64,000 bases of DNA, from the NCBI RefSeq assembly GCF_003477885.1, contig NZ_QUEE01000007.1, forward strand, positions 213,700-277,699, in the 5' to 3' direction. This document shows, in pieces, positions 33,793 through 42,947 of the stretch (positions are counted from its first letter, which is position 1; every line of letters starts with the position of its first letter). The translations under genes were made by a program, and so were the position numbers. The stretch comes from Lachnotalea sp. AF33-28. Lineage in GTDB: Bacteria; Bacillota; Clostridia; Lachnospirales; Lachnospiraceae. A model generated the notes under the pieces. It did no database searches. It saw only the letters and a program-made list of their open reading frames with translations, and was not told the origin of the DNA.

Positions 33793-35271
33793 TCAGTCTG
33801 CCGGGAAATAGAGTCCGGCTGGAAGAATCAGCGCGGATGCTTCCGAAAGTCCGCAGCTTAACAGATAATCTCTTACAAACTCCAGTATGTGGCGGTAGCA
33901 GGAGGACAGGCAGCAGGCTAACCGGAGAGCATTGCCTTCGCATAGATACTGAAATGCTTCGGCACACTTTTTCGTGAGGATCTCATCTTCCATGGGTCCA
34001 TTGCTATAAAAGGAGTAATAATACCCCCAGATATTTAATGCGCCGGCCTCTTCCAGTACCGTTTTCATTGGTTTAAGAAGCTGGTGCTCTTTGATGCAGC
34101 GGACGATTGCGTCAAGTGGTATACAGGAGGGATCCGCCAACTGCTTTTTTAGTTCCGATATTTCTCTATCTGTGATACGTGCGGCGGAAAGCATCACAGC
34201 CGGACGGATGATGACCGCAGTCAGCTGCAGGGCGCTTAGATACAGCAGCGCATCTCTCCTAAGCACTTTGTTTTTCAGACATTTGATCACGAGCTGTTCT
34301 TCCTGCCAGATCACCTTTGTCCCTTTGACATTATAGGTCTTTGCAAATCCAATTTTATTCAGCATCGCAAGCGCATTCCGAATGGTTGAGACACAGACGC
34401 CGTATTCCTCTGCAAGCTGGGATTCAGGCGGCAGGAAGGTGTCCTCTTTATAAAAACCGGTGCCGATTTTATCGATTAAGTCCCGCGCGACCTGCGTATA
34501 AAGCTGATTCCTGCCAATGTACGTATTCCAGGCAAAATCCATTGTCTCATCTTCCGGAAGATTCGGATATTTTTTTGCCAGATCCCTTATTAATACCTTG
34601 GCCGAATGAACGATCGCCTCATACATAACGGAAAAACGGTGAAAAATCAGTTCACTGTTTTTTTGAAGTAAAGCATCAGCGATCCATGTGAGGCTTTTAA
34701 ACTCGTTGTATGAGGTTACCAGCGATTCAAATTTCGGTTCATCCTGGAATAAAGGGATTCTCGCAAACAGTTCATATTTAGAAAACAGTTCCCGAAATAA
34801 AAGATTCCCGGAGTTATCCAGAAGAAAGCAGAGGAGGGACATCATAATTTTTTTCCGCTTTTCAGGAGCTTTGCTGTCAAAATTTTTAAAGGACGGGGCC
34901 CATTCCTGCATCTTTTCATCGCTGCATACGAGCGCCGACAGAGCGAAAATGGGAGGCAGGATCAGGGCCATTGTTTCATACGTCTGTATGATGGCTGTTT
35001 TTTGTCTGAGCACGGACTGTACAGCAAAATGCCGATCCATATTATCACGGTTATAAATGACTGTAGCCGCCTTTCTCTCTTCTGTACGGATATATCCATC
35101 TTTCCTCAGCGCGCTCAAGACATCCTTTACCGTGCGGATGCCGACATGATACAGTTCGCAAAGCTGGCTTATGGATGGCAGTTTGTCTCCGTAAGACAGG
35201 CGCCCTATCTTAATTTGACCGCATAAATCGCTGTAAACATAATCAAATAAAGTCTGCTTATTCTTAATCAT
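33793..35271 (-). CDS. Regulator with two GntR-type winged-helix domains
   Basis: 492 residues from ATG 35271 after GGAGGAACC on the minus strand. Two GntR-like DNA-binding domains are visible: one at residues about 5-70 (YGDKLPSISQLCELYHVGIR then TVKDVLSALRKDGYI) and a second at about 275-345 (PPESQLAEEYGVCVSTIRNA then LAMLNKIGFAKTY). Each is followed by a mostly helical domain of about 140-200 residues without a recognised ligand fold (neither FCD nor UTRA). A duplicated domain layout is rare in this family. It is convergent with xylB and divergent from the EAL gene, so it may control either. Ligand unknown. Confidence 0.8.
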   Translation of the reverse strand: MIKNKQTLFDYVYSDLCGQIKIGRLSYGDKLPSISQLCELYHVGIRTVKDVLSALRKDGYIRTEERKAATVIYNRDNMDRHFAVQSVLRQKTAIIQTYETMALILPPIFALSALVCSDEKMQEWAPSFKNFDSKAPEKRKKIMMSLLCFLLDNSGNLLFRELFSKYELFARIPLFQDEPKFESLVTSYNEFKSLTWIADALLQKNSELIFHRFSVMYEAIVHSAKVLIRDLAKKYPNLPEDETMDFAWNTYIGRNQLYTQVARDLIDKIGTGFYKEDTFLPPESQLAEEYGVCVSTIRNALAMLNKIGFAKTYNVKGTKVIWQEEQLVIKCLKNKVLRRDALLYLSALQLTAVIIRPAVMLSAARITDREISELKKQLADPSCIPLDAIVRCIKEHQLLKPMKTVLEEAGALNIWGYYYSFYSNGPMEDEILTKKCAEAFQYLCEGNALRLACCLSSCYRHILEFVRDYLLSCGLSEASALILPAGLYFPAD

Positions 35272-35290
35272 GGTTCCTCCGGATCATTCA

Positions 35291-35467
35291 TTGGAAATTG
35301 TCTGCTTCGCAGACGGAAATCAGCGCGGTATAATGTCTATCGACATTATACCATGTCAGCAGGCTGACATGGCCCCTCCGGGGGGATGCGCATGATTTCC
35401 TTGGGAAATTGTCTGCTTCGCAGACGGAAATCAGCGCAGGTATAATGTCTATCGACATTATACCATG
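35291..35467. repeat. Direct repeat of hairpin units between divergent genes
   Basis: A unit of about 65 bp occurs at 35291-35355 and again at 35402-35467. Each contains GTCTGCTTCGCAGAC (small hairpin), GGAAATCAGCGC and the palindrome GGTATAATGTC-TATC-GACATTATACC. Between them lies the 22-bp palindrome CCATGTCAGC-AG-GCTGACATGG and CCCCTCCGGGG. All lie between the two-domain GntR gene and the EAL gene. Confidence 0.8.
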
Positions 35468-35513
35468 ACCGGTGGAAATATGATACTATTTGTATACGTA
35501 CACAGATATCTTG

Positions 35514-35542
35514 TTGAAATCATATTTCAATGAATTTATAGT
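35514..35542 (+). promoter_or_regulatory. Promoter of the EAL-domain gene with palindromic site
   Basis: TTGAAA (35514-35519) and TATAGT (35537-35542) are 17 bp apart. The -35 box is the left arm of TTGAAAT-CAT-ATTTCAA (35514-35530), a perfect palindrome that could bind a repressor. Confidence 0.6.
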
Positions 35543-35571
35543 ATTAGTAAAGCAATTGAATAGGAGGAACT

Positions 35572-36969
35572 ATGATAAAAAGTAATATCTGTGTTATAAG
35601 CGGTATAGCGGCCGATCTGATTGTTCTTTCCGTTTTTCTTATTCTGCTTCTGCTCATCGTTGTATCCTATGAAAAAAAGCGGACACATCTTGAGAAGATA
35701 TCGATGGTCGACCCGCTGACCGGAGGAGATAACAACCGGGCATTTCAGACTAAACTTGGATCGCTGCTTTTAAAAAGCTCTGCTCCCGCTTATACCATTG
35801 TTTTTCTGAATATAAAAGGGTTTAAACTGATCAATGAGAATTATGGAGTCGTTGCCGGCGACAACACCTTGAAATATATTTATAAGGTCCTGAAAAACAG
35901 CATCAGAGAAGATGAACTTGTCTGCAGAAGTGAAATGGACCAGTTTTTCTTATGTCTGAAGGAAAATTCACAGACAAAGGTGGAGGAAAGGCTTAGAAAT
36001 ATTATAAACGATGTGAACTCTTTTAACAGCTATACAGATATTTCGTACTATCTGTCAATGAGATTGGGCGGGTATTTCATCGATGAGCCCAATCTGGATA
36101 TCAGAACGATACAGGACCGAGCCCGTTTTGCCGGTATGCATCAGCGGGAGGAAAATGCCTGTTCTTTTTTTGGATATGCCCTGATTGAGCAGATGAAGAA
36201 GGAAACACAGATCAACACCCTGTTCGAGTCATCGTTAAAAAATCAAGATTTTAAGGTATATCTTCAGCCCAAGGTACGTTTATCCGATATGAAGCTGTGC
36301 GGCGCAGAAGCGCTGGTTCGGTGGGAGCATCCGGAATACGGGTTAATCTATCCTTCTGATTTTATACCGCTATTTGAAAAAAACGATAAAATCTGTATTC
36401 TCGATCGCTATGTATTTGAAGAGGTATGCAGGCTGATCAGAAGCGATATGGATAATGGTGACAAAACCGTCCCGATCTCGGTCAATCTGTCAAGATCGCA
36501 TACCAAAAACCTTAATTTTCTCCGTGATTTTATAAGAATAAAGAAAAAATATAATATTCCCGACAAGATGATTGAATTTGAAATCACGGAATCGATTATG
36601 ATGAACGAAAAGCAGATAAATCTGACTAAAAACATAGTCAGAGAAATGCATAAAAACGGATTTTTATGTTCACTGGACGATTTCGGATTTGGGTATTCAT
36701 CCCTTGCTCTGCTGAAAGAATTTGATATCGATGTGATAAAACTCGACAAAAGCTTTTTTGATGATATTACGAATTACAAAGCGAGGGAGATCATCTGGGG
36801 ATTCATTGGAATTTCCCATAAGCTTGGGATAGAAGTTGTGGCGGAGGGTATTGAAACAGAGGAGCAGCTGGATTTTCTTCGCCAATCATACTGCGATATC
36901 GTGCAGGGCTATATTTTTTCAAAGCCGCTGACGGTTTTAGATTTTAAAAAATGGAGCAGCACACTTTGA
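35572..36969 (+). CDS. c-di-GMP phosphodiesterase: degenerate GGDEF plus intact EAL
   Basis: 465 residues after ATAGGAGGAACT. One N-terminal membrane helix (about residues 13-34), then a GGDEF domain (about 45-200) whose active-site loop reads SEMDQF instead of GGDEF, so cyclase activity is unlikely. The EAL domain (about 215-465) keeps the catalytic set: GAEALVRWEH, VNLSR, FEITES, LDDFGFGYSSL, KLDKSF, EGIETEEQ and VQGY. It should hydrolyse c-di-GMP at the membrane. The Pel machinery is normally switched on by c-di-GMP through PelD, so this enzyme could oppose polysaccharide production; that link is inference from co-occurrence in the window. Confidence 0.9.
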   Translation: MIKSNICVISGIAADLIVLSVFLILLLLIVVSYEKKRTHLEKISMVDPLTGGDNNRAFQTKLGSLLLKSSAPAYTIVFLNIKGFKLINENYGVVAGDNTLKYIYKVLKNSIREDELVCRSEMDQFFLCLKENSQTKVEERLRNIINDVNSFNSYTDISYYLSMRLGGYFIDEPNLDIRTIQDRARFAGMHQREENACSFFGYALIEQMKKETQINTLFESSLKNQDFKVYLQPKVRLSDMKLCGAEALVRWEHPEYGLIYPSDFIPLFEKNDKICILDRYVFEEVCRLIRSDMDNGDKTVPISVNLSRSHTKNLNFLRDFIRIKKKYNIPDKMIEFEITESIMMNEKQINLTKNIVREMHKNGFLCSLDDFGFGYSSLALLKEFDIDVIKLDKSFFDDITNYKAREIIWGFIGISHKLGIEVVAEGIETEEQLDFLRQSYCDIVQGYIFSKPLTVLDFKKWSSTL

Positions 36970-37086
36970 TTGTATACTTTTTAAGTATGATTCTCTATTT
37001 GGAATAAGTATTGTACAGGATTTTTCCTGTGTTGCTATAATATGGGGGGATAACTTCGGTAAAAATACTCACATGGAGAGAATCAA

Positions 37087-38274
37087 ATGAAAAAAAACTT
37101 AGTTTTAATCTTTATACTCGTACTCGCTCTTTCACTGGCAGGCTGCGGCGAAACCGCAGGTATTAATGAATTGTCCGATTCTCTGTCCGCAAAAGACAGC
37201 GGCGCAGCGAAAGGGCCGGACGGACTGGAAGAAGGCACGGGAACTGAGCCGGCAGTACAGACAGCAGAAATGCCAGAGTCAGAGCCTGTGACAAAACCGG
37301 AAACAGAGCCGGAAACCGCATGGGAATGGCAGTATGATCTGCCTGAAAACCACGGTTTGGACAGCAACGCGCCCGGAAGGCTCCATGAAGCGCTAGATCC
37401 TACACAGGTGCTCGCTTCCGTCATTGTTAAGGACGGATATATTGTTGATGAGTATTATAAGGAAGGCTGCGATGAAAACAGTGTCTTTCTGCTCCATTCC
37501 TGTTCGAAAAGCGTCACGAGCGCTCTGATTGGGATTGCTATTGACCGGGGGTATATTGAGAGTGTGGATGTTCCCATTTCAGAGTATTTTCCGCAGATAG
37601 CAAAGTCCGGCAGTGAATACCTGAAACAGGTCACTATATGGCATCTGCTCACTCATACATCGGGCATCAGCAGCGCTGACACGGATGTGTGGGAGGATTG
37701 GAGGAGTTCGGAAAACTGGGTGGATTACGTGCTTGAGCGTCCGGTCACATCAGAACCGGGCACTGTTTTCAGTTATACCACCGGAGGCACTCATTTGCTG
37801 TCAGCGATTTTACAGAAAGCGACGGGAAAAACCGCCTATGATTTCGGCAGGGAATATCTGTTTGACCCAGTCGGAATGGACAGCGTACAGTGTGATACGG
37901 ATGCACAGGGCATCTCGGACGGCGGCAACGGCTTTTATATGGATGTCTATGACATGGCCAGATTCGGACAGCTGTATTTAAACGGCGGCGTATGGGAGGG
38001 CCGGCAGATTATACTGCAGGAATGGGTTCAGGATTCCACAAGCCTGCAGTTTAAAAGATCAACGGGAACGGCTGACTATGGTTATCAGTGGTGGGTTCGG
38101 AAATTTGGAGAACAGGGATATGATGCTTATTTTGCACAGGGGCATTTTGGACAGTATATCTTTGTGGTGCCAGATTTGGAATTGGTGATTGTATTTACGA
38201 GCAGCCATACGGGCAGCAGCAGTATGTACTGGCAGTTTGTTACAGATATCACAGATGCCTGCGAGGCTCGATGA
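37087..38274 (+). CDS. Class C beta-lactamase-like serine hydrolase, lipoprotein
   Basis: 395 residues starting with a lipoprotein signal, MKKNLVLIFILVLALSLAGC with lipidated Cys20, then a low-complexity acidic linker (about residues 25-80). The hydrolase domain has the catalytic SxxK as HSCSKS, the tyrosine motif as FSYTTGG (YxT rather than YxN) and the third motif as QGHFGQYI. Members act as D,D-peptidases, esterases or transacylases outside the cell; true beta-lactam hydrolysis is not implied. It is a single gene with TATAAT at 37036-37041 upstream and GGAGA before the ATG. Confidence 0.88.
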   Translation: MKKNLVLIFILVLALSLAGCGETAGINELSDSLSAKDSGAAKGPDGLEEGTGTEPAVQTAEMPESEPVTKPETEPETAWEWQYDLPENHGLDSNAPGRLHEALDPTQVLASVIVKDGYIVDEYYKEGCDENSVFLLHSCSKSVTSALIGIAIDRGYIESVDVPISEYFPQIAKSGSEYLKQVTIWHLLTHTSGISSADTDVWEDWRSSENWVDYVLERPVTSEPGTVFSYTTGGTHLLSAILQKATGKTAYDFGREYLFDPVGMDSVQCDTDAQGISDGGNGFYMDVYDMARFGQLYLNGGVWEGRQIILQEWVQDSTSLQFKRSTGTADYGYQWWVRKFGEQGYDAYFAQGHFGQYIFVVPDLELVIVFTSSHTGSSSMYWQFVTDITDACEAR

Positions 38275-38301
38275 GCGGCGGCATCAGGAGAAATATTCAG
38301 G

Positions 38302-38510
38302 TATTACTATTCGCGGCTGCCGATAAAGCAGCGCATGTCGGGACAGTGTATGGTCCTTATAGGGATCCCTTGAAGCCCGCCGGTTCTTTCGCTGCGTAGT
38401 TTGCAGCGTTAGAACCGCTGCGCGCTTCACGGAGCGAGAGCGTGTCCCAATGAGGACCATACACTGTCCCGACATGTGCGGTAGGTTTACGGCAACTGTG
38501 AATAGTAATA
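38302..38510. mobile_element. Palindromic element, copy 1, complete with terminal inverted repeats
   Basis: The 209-bp element begins TATTACTATTC and ends with the exact reverse complement (38500-38510). The flanks repeat TTCAGG (38296-38301 and 38511-38516, extendable to nine bases), as expected of a target-site duplication. Inside, a 27-bp outer stem (38331-38357 with 38453-38479) encloses a shorter hairpin (CGGTTCT...AGAACCG). There is no ORF, so it resembles a non-autonomous element. Two further copies are in this window. Confidence 0.75.
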
Positions 38511-38665
38511 TTCAGGCAAATCCCTAAGTGATTTATGGGATTTGCCTATTTACATTTTGGCCCAATTGTGGCATATTTATATCGGAAAAAATAATATATA
38601 TCAAGATAACGGATATAAATGAAATTTGAGACGGCAGCACACTGCCGGCAGAGGAGGCGGGTATT

Positions 38666-39580
38666 ATGGGTATTGCATTGAATCTGGATCGTGAGAAGGA
38701 GCTGGCGCAGATCGCTAAGGCGCTGTCCTCGGAAACCAGGATCGATATCCTGCGTCAGCTCTCCGCCGCAGAGCGCAATGTGAATGAGATTGCGGAACTT
38801 TTGTCGCTGCCGCAGTCCTCTGCGGTCACCCATATTAAGATTCTGGAGGAGGCTGGACTGATCCGCTGCGTGCTGCAGCCGGGAATCCGGGGCTCCATGA
38901 AGGTCTGCAGCATAGCTGTAGAGGATATCGGCATATGTCTTAAAAGCGGGGATCAGGAAATCGGCAGGGTGAAGATTATGGAGATGCCTGTGGGGCATTT
39001 CGTGGATTATCACGCGGAACCGACCTGCGGCATTGCCGGGGAGAAAGGGCCGGTGGGCGAGGAGGATGAACCGCGCTGCTTCTTTCACCCTGACAGGATC
39101 GGCGCGCAGCTGATCTGGCTTGGGAGAGGATATCTGGAGTACCGTTTTCCCAATGATTTTCTTGAGGATCTTCATGTGAAGCGCCTGGAGATATCCGCTG
39201 AAATGTGTTCGGAGGATCATGAGTACAATCCGGACTATCCGTCGGATATCACCCTGTGGGTCAATGGCCGTGAGGCCGGGACCTGGACCTGCCCCGGAGA
39301 TTTCGGCGGGCGCAGAGGCCGTCTGAATCCGGAATGGTGGCCGGATAAAAACACCCAGTTCGGAATATTGAAAACCTGGAAACTGACGGCGGACGGAACC
39401 TATATCGATGAAGAAAAGGTGAGCGGAGTATGCCTGTCCGATTACGATCTCACGGAGAATCCTTATATCTCGGTAAGAATCGGCATAAAAGAGGGCGCAG
39501 AACATGCAGGAGGGCTGAATCTGTTTGGAAAACAGTTCGGGGATTACGGTCAGGATCTGGTGATGAAATTCATTTTATAA
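38666..39580 (+). CDS. ArsR-like regulator with large C-terminal domain
   Basis: 304 residues after AGAGGAGGCGGGTATT. The N-terminal winged helix (about residues 8-90) reads IAKALSSETRIDILRQLSAA and LSLPQSSAVTHIKILEEAGL, an ArsR-type domain without metal-binding cysteines on alpha3. The C-terminal 200 residues are beta-rich with many tryptophans, including LWVNGREAGTWTCPGDFGGR, resembling a carbohydrate-binding jelly-roll. It is followed 54 bp later by galE, so it may control galactose metabolism in response to a sugar; this is inference. The family is known to me only as predicted transcription regulators. Confidence 0.75.
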   Translation: MGIALNLDREKELAQIAKALSSETRIDILRQLSAAERNVNEIAELLSLPQSSAVTHIKILEEAGLIRCVLQPGIRGSMKVCSIAVEDIGICLKSGDQEIGRVKIMEMPVGHFVDYHAEPTCGIAGEKGPVGEEDEPRCFFHPDRIGAQLIWLGRGYLEYRFPNDFLEDLHVKRLEISAEMCSEDHEYNPDYPSDITLWVNGREAGTWTCPGDFGGRRGRLNPEWWPDKNTQFGILKTWKLTADGTYIDEEKVSGVCLSDYDLTENPYISVRIGIKEGAEHAGGLNLFGKQFGDYGQDLVMKFIL

Positions 39581-39634
39581 GCTGTAGGTTTAATCGGCAA
39601 CAATAAATTTATATAAAGAAGAGGAGAAAACATT

Positions 39635-40633
39635 ATGACAATCCTGGTATTAGGCGGAGCCGGATACATCGGTTCCCACACGGTGTACGAACTGATTGAC
39701 AGAGGCGAAGACGTAGTGATCATCGATAACCTGGAGACAGGGCATGCGGAAGCGGTGCATCCCCTGGCGCGCTTTTATCAGGGCGATATCCGGGACCGCG
39801 CATTTGTGGACAGCGTGTTTGATAAGGAAAAGATTGAAGCGGTCATCCACTTTGCGGCTAACTCTCTCGTGGGAGAGAGCATGGTAAACCCGTTAAAATA
39901 TTATGACAACAATCTCTGCGGAACCAAGGTGCTGCTGGAGAGCATGGTGAGCCATGGCATAGATAAGATCGTATTCTCCTCCACAGCCGCCACCTACGGA
40001 GAGCCGGAACGGGTGCCGATCGTTGAAACGGATAAGACGGAGCCCACCAATACCTATGGCGAGACCAAACTTTCCATGGAGAAGATGTTTAAATGGACCG
40101 GGTTTGCTCATGGGCTGCGCTATGTATCCCTGCGCTATTTTAATGCCTGCGGCGCCCATGTAAGCGGTGAGATCGGTGAGGCCCACAATCCGGAGACTCA
40201 TCTGATCCCCTTAATCCTGCAGGTTCCCAACGGAAAACGGGAGTATATAAGCATCTTTGGCGATGATTACGATACGGAGGACGGCACTTGTGTGCGCGAC
40301 TATATACATGTGACCGACCTGGCACAGGCGCATATCCTGGCGGTAAAGTATCTGGCCGATGGCAATGAGAGCAATATATTCAATCTCGGAAACGGGGTTG
40401 GATTTACGGTAAATGAAGTGATCGAAACAGCCAGAAAGGTGACCGGCCATCCGATTCCGGCAAAAGTATCCCCCAGAAGAGCAGGGGATCCGGCAAAGCT
40501 GATCGCCTCCAGCGAAAAGGCTAAGACTGTGCTTGGATGGAAACCGGAGCATGCGGATCTGGAGGAGATTATCGCTTCTGCCTGGAAGTGGCATAAATCC
40601 CATCCGGACGGATACGCGGCCAGACAGAGGTAA
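39635..40633 (+). CDS. galE: UDP-glucose 4-epimerase
   Basis: 332 residues after AAGAGGAGAAAACATT. NAD-binding GGAGYIGSHTVYELIDRG, the catalytic pair with Ser/Thr in FSSTAATYG and Tyr-Lys in TYGETKLSMEK, followed by YFNACGA and RDYIHVTDLAQAH, are all diagnostic of GalE. It interconverts UDP-glucose and UDP-galactose for the Leloir pathway and for glycan precursor supply. galT follows after 111 bp; no galK is present in the window. Confidence 0.96.
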   Translation: MTILVLGGAGYIGSHTVYELIDRGEDVVIIDNLETGHAEAVHPLARFYQGDIRDRAFVDSVFDKEKIEAVIHFAANSLVGESMVNPLKYYDNNLCGTKVLLESMVSHGIDKIVFSSTAATYGEPERVPIVETDKTEPTNTYGETKLSMEKMFKWTGFAHGLRYVSLRYFNACGAHVSGEIGEAHNPETHLIPLILQVPNGKREYISIFGDDYDTEDGTCVRDYIHVTDLAQAHILAVKYLADGNESNIFNLGNGVGFTVNEVIETARKVTGHPIPAKVSPRRAGDPAKLIASSEKAKTVLGWKPEHADLEEIIASAWKWHKSHPDGYAARQR

Positions 40634-40744
40634 TCGTATCGGTACACACTGGTACAGCGCTGAGTAAGTTCCTGTGAAATAGCGCATGCTCTAGTACTTC
40701 GTACCATGAAAATGAGGGAAGTAAATATAGTAAAGGAGATTTTT

Positions 40745-42250
40745 ATGATTCAGAGTTATATAAAGGAATTAGTACAGTACGGCCTCAATACGGGTCTGGT
40801 AGAAAAGGAAGATACGGTTTACACGGTCAATGCCCTGCTGGAGTTTTTTGGGCTGGATGAGTATGAGGGAGAACTGCCCGAGGCTAAAGAGGGAGGAATG
40901 CCGTTAGAAGAAATTTTAAAGGGTATGCTGGACTATGCCGCGGAAACAGGGATACTGAAGGAAGACAGCGTGGTATACCGGGATCTTACGGATACGAAAA
41001 TCATGAGCCTTCTGATGCCCAGGCCCAGTGAGGTGATCTGTAAATTCAGAGCGGCTTATGAGCGATCTCCCGAGGAGGCGACGGATTATTATTACAGGCT
41101 CTGCCAGGATTCGGATTACATACGGCGCTACCGCATTGCCAAAGATATGAAATGGGTCACCGCCACAGAGTACGGGAATCTGGATATCACGGTCAACCTT
41201 TCCAAGCCGGAAAAGGACCCCAAGGCTATCGCCGCCGCCAAGCTGGCCAAACAGAGCGGTTATCCCAAATGCCTGCTTTGCCGGGAGAACGAGGGCTATG
41301 CCGGCAGGGTGAACCATCCGGCCAGACAGAACCACAGGATCATCCCTGTGCGCATCAACGGGCAGGAATGGGGCTTTCAGTACTCTCCCTATGTGTATTA
41401 CAATGAGCACTGTATCGTATTTAACGGACAGCATGTGCCGATGAAGGTGGACAGGGCGGCCTTCGGCAAGCTCTTTGACTTTGTGAAACTGTTCCCCCAC
41501 TATTTCGTGGGCTCCAACGCGGACCTGCCCATCGTAGGCGGTTCCATCCTGTCCCACGATCATTTCCAGGGCGGCCACTATACCTTCGCCATGGCCAAAG
41601 CGCCGATTGAGGAGCACGTTGTATTTACCGGATATGAAGACGTGGAGGCGGGCATTGTGAAATGGCCGATGTCCGTGATCCGCCTTCGCAGCTGCGACGA
41701 ACAGCGGCTGATCGGTCTGGGTGACCGGATCTTAACGGCCTGGAGGGCGTACAGCGATGAGGATGCGTTTGTTCTGGCATTTACGGACGGCGAGCCCCAT
41801 AACACCATCACCCCCATCGCCAGAAAGGTGGGAGATACCTTTGAGCTGGATCTGGTGCTGCGGAACAATATCACGACAGATGAGCACCCGCTGGGGGTAT
41901 ACCATCCCCATGCCGAGCTGCACCATATCAAGAAAGAAAACATCGGCCTGATTGAGGTCATGGGTCTGGCTGTACTTCCTGCGCGGCTGAAGCAGGAGAT
42001 GGAGGCGTTAAAAGAGGCCATCCTGACCGGCCGCGATCTGCGCGGGGATGAGCGGATCGAAAAGCATGCGGACTGGGCGGAGGAATTCCTGCAGAAATAC
42101 GGCAGGGTGGACGCATCCAACATCGACGGAATCCTGCGGGATGAGATCGGCCTGGTATTTGCAAAGGTCCTGGAGCATGCCGGGGTATATAAGAGAACGC
42201 CGGAGGGCAAAGCAGCATTTCTTAGGTTCATCCATTCGGTCAACGGTTAA
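40745..42250 (+). CDS. galT: UDP-glucose-hexose-1-phosphate uridylyltransferase, class II
   Basis: 501 residues from ATG 40745 after AAGGAGATTTTT; an upstream in-frame ATG at 40706 lacks a site. This length and sequence type are those of the Firmicutes class II GalT, which differs from the E. coli enzyme. The nucleotidyl-transfer region shows SILSHDHFQGGHYTF (about residues 278-292) and CLLCRENEGYAGRVNHPARQ upstream. It exchanges UMP between UDP-glucose and galactose-1-phosphate. The intergenic region to galE contains GGTAC/GTACC-type inverted repeats that could attenuate transcription. Confidence 0.94.
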   Translation: MIQSYIKELVQYGLNTGLVEKEDTVYTVNALLEFFGLDEYEGELPEAKEGGMPLEEILKGMLDYAAETGILKEDSVVYRDLTDTKIMSLLMPRPSEVICKFRAAYERSPEEATDYYYRLCQDSDYIRRYRIAKDMKWVTATEYGNLDITVNLSKPEKDPKAIAAAKLAKQSGYPKCLLCRENEGYAGRVNHPARQNHRIIPVRINGQEWGFQYSPYVYYNEHCIVFNGQHVPMKVDRAAFGKLFDFVKLFPHYFVGSNADLPIVGGSILSHDHFQGGHYTFAMAKAPIEEHVVFTGYEDVEAGIVKWPMSVIRLRSCDEQRLIGLGDRILTAWRAYSDEDAFVLAFTDGEPHNTITPIARKVGDTFELDLVLRNNITTDEHPLGVYHPHAELHHIKKENIGLIEVMGLAVLPARLKQEMEALKEAILTGRDLRGDERIEKHADWAEEFLQKYGRVDASNIDGILRDEIGLVFAKVLEHAGVYKRTPEGKAAFLRFIHSVNG

Positions 42251-42275
42251 ACAGTAAAATTCACGGATAAACAGA

Positions 42276-42313
42276 AAAATCCCCGCCGCGCACGGTTGCG
42301 CGGCGGGGATTTT
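42276..42313. terminator. Rho-independent terminator, probably bidirectional
   Basis: AAAATCCCCGCCGCGC and GCGCGGCGGGGATTTT form a 16-bp perfect stem with loop ACGGTT between galT and the convergent small membrane protein gene. Confidence 0.92.
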
Positions 42314-42347
42314 GCATTTGCTGTCTGTGGAAGGAATGTCCTGCTGC

Positions 42348-42776
42348 CTATCTTCGCATTTTGAAGCTGTTTTCATAGACATCAAAAAATCTGTCAATCG
42401 AATTTATAAGGCCGCTGTAATAATCGTCAGATGGATTACATTCAATTGCCAATAATTGATATCTGCGCCAATTAAACTTAGATAATTTTAAAATCAGACT
42501 TTGTTTACGGAGATATTCAAATCCATCTTTATAATCGGTATATATTTGTTTTAACGCAGCATTTTTGTCTTTAAAAATGATCTCATTATCTGCGTTTAGG
42601 CCTACATTATATGCATCTGAAACTCCGAAATCAAGATGTGAATCAAAGAGACGTTCTTTGACCACAATGTCATTGCTGCCAGTCGTATACATCCTGCTAT
42701 ATTCCAGATAAACAACAGAACAAATGATGGCTAATACCAGGACAATACTAAACAAAACAGTTCTCTTTATTTTCAA
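42348..42776 (-). CDS. Small membrane-anchored protein, unknown function
   Basis: About 142 residues from TTG 42776, which has a good GAGGTG site; GTG 42785 is an alternative three codons upstream that would itself cover that site. One N-terminal membrane helix (about residues 8-26), then an outside domain of about 110 residues with many charged and aromatic residues and a single cysteine. Codon use is more AT-rich than in the neighbouring gal genes, so it may be acquired. No family recognised. Confidence 0.65.
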   Translation of the reverse strand: MKIKRTVLFSIVLVLAIICSVVYLEYSRMYTTGSNDIVVKERLFDSHLDFGVSDAYNVGLNADNEIIFKDKNAALKQIYTDYKDGFEYLRKQSLILKLSKFNWRRYQLLAIECNPSDDYYSGLINSIDRFFDVYENSFKMRR

Positions 42777-42947
42777 ACAGATCACCTCTTCGTCACTTCA
42801 TTAACCTGTTTAACAAAACGTTAAAAACCCAATAAAAAAGCAGTACATATTGTGAGTGCTTACATAGTAAATCATAACATATAGTGTAAATAGATACAAT
42901 ATTGATAAGCAAATATATGTATACCGGACGGTATTACCTGTTATGTT

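Noticed and set aside
35291..35467. Possible CRISPR array
   Set aside because: Only two units, each palindromic and about 65 bp, without regular spacers or cas genes.
36970..37086. c-di-GMP riboswitch before the lipoprotein gene
   Set aside because: The region is only about 115 bp, holds a small ACAGGA/TCCTGT hairpin and TATAAT, and lacks the conserved GEMM core.
37087..38274. True beta-lactamase
   Set aside because: The second motif is YxT instead of YxN and the third is HFG; many such proteins are esterases or peptidases.
40634..40744. Riboswitch between galE and galT
   Set aside because: Inverted repeats GGTAC/GTACC are present but no known riboswitch core; a simple hairpin is sufficient.
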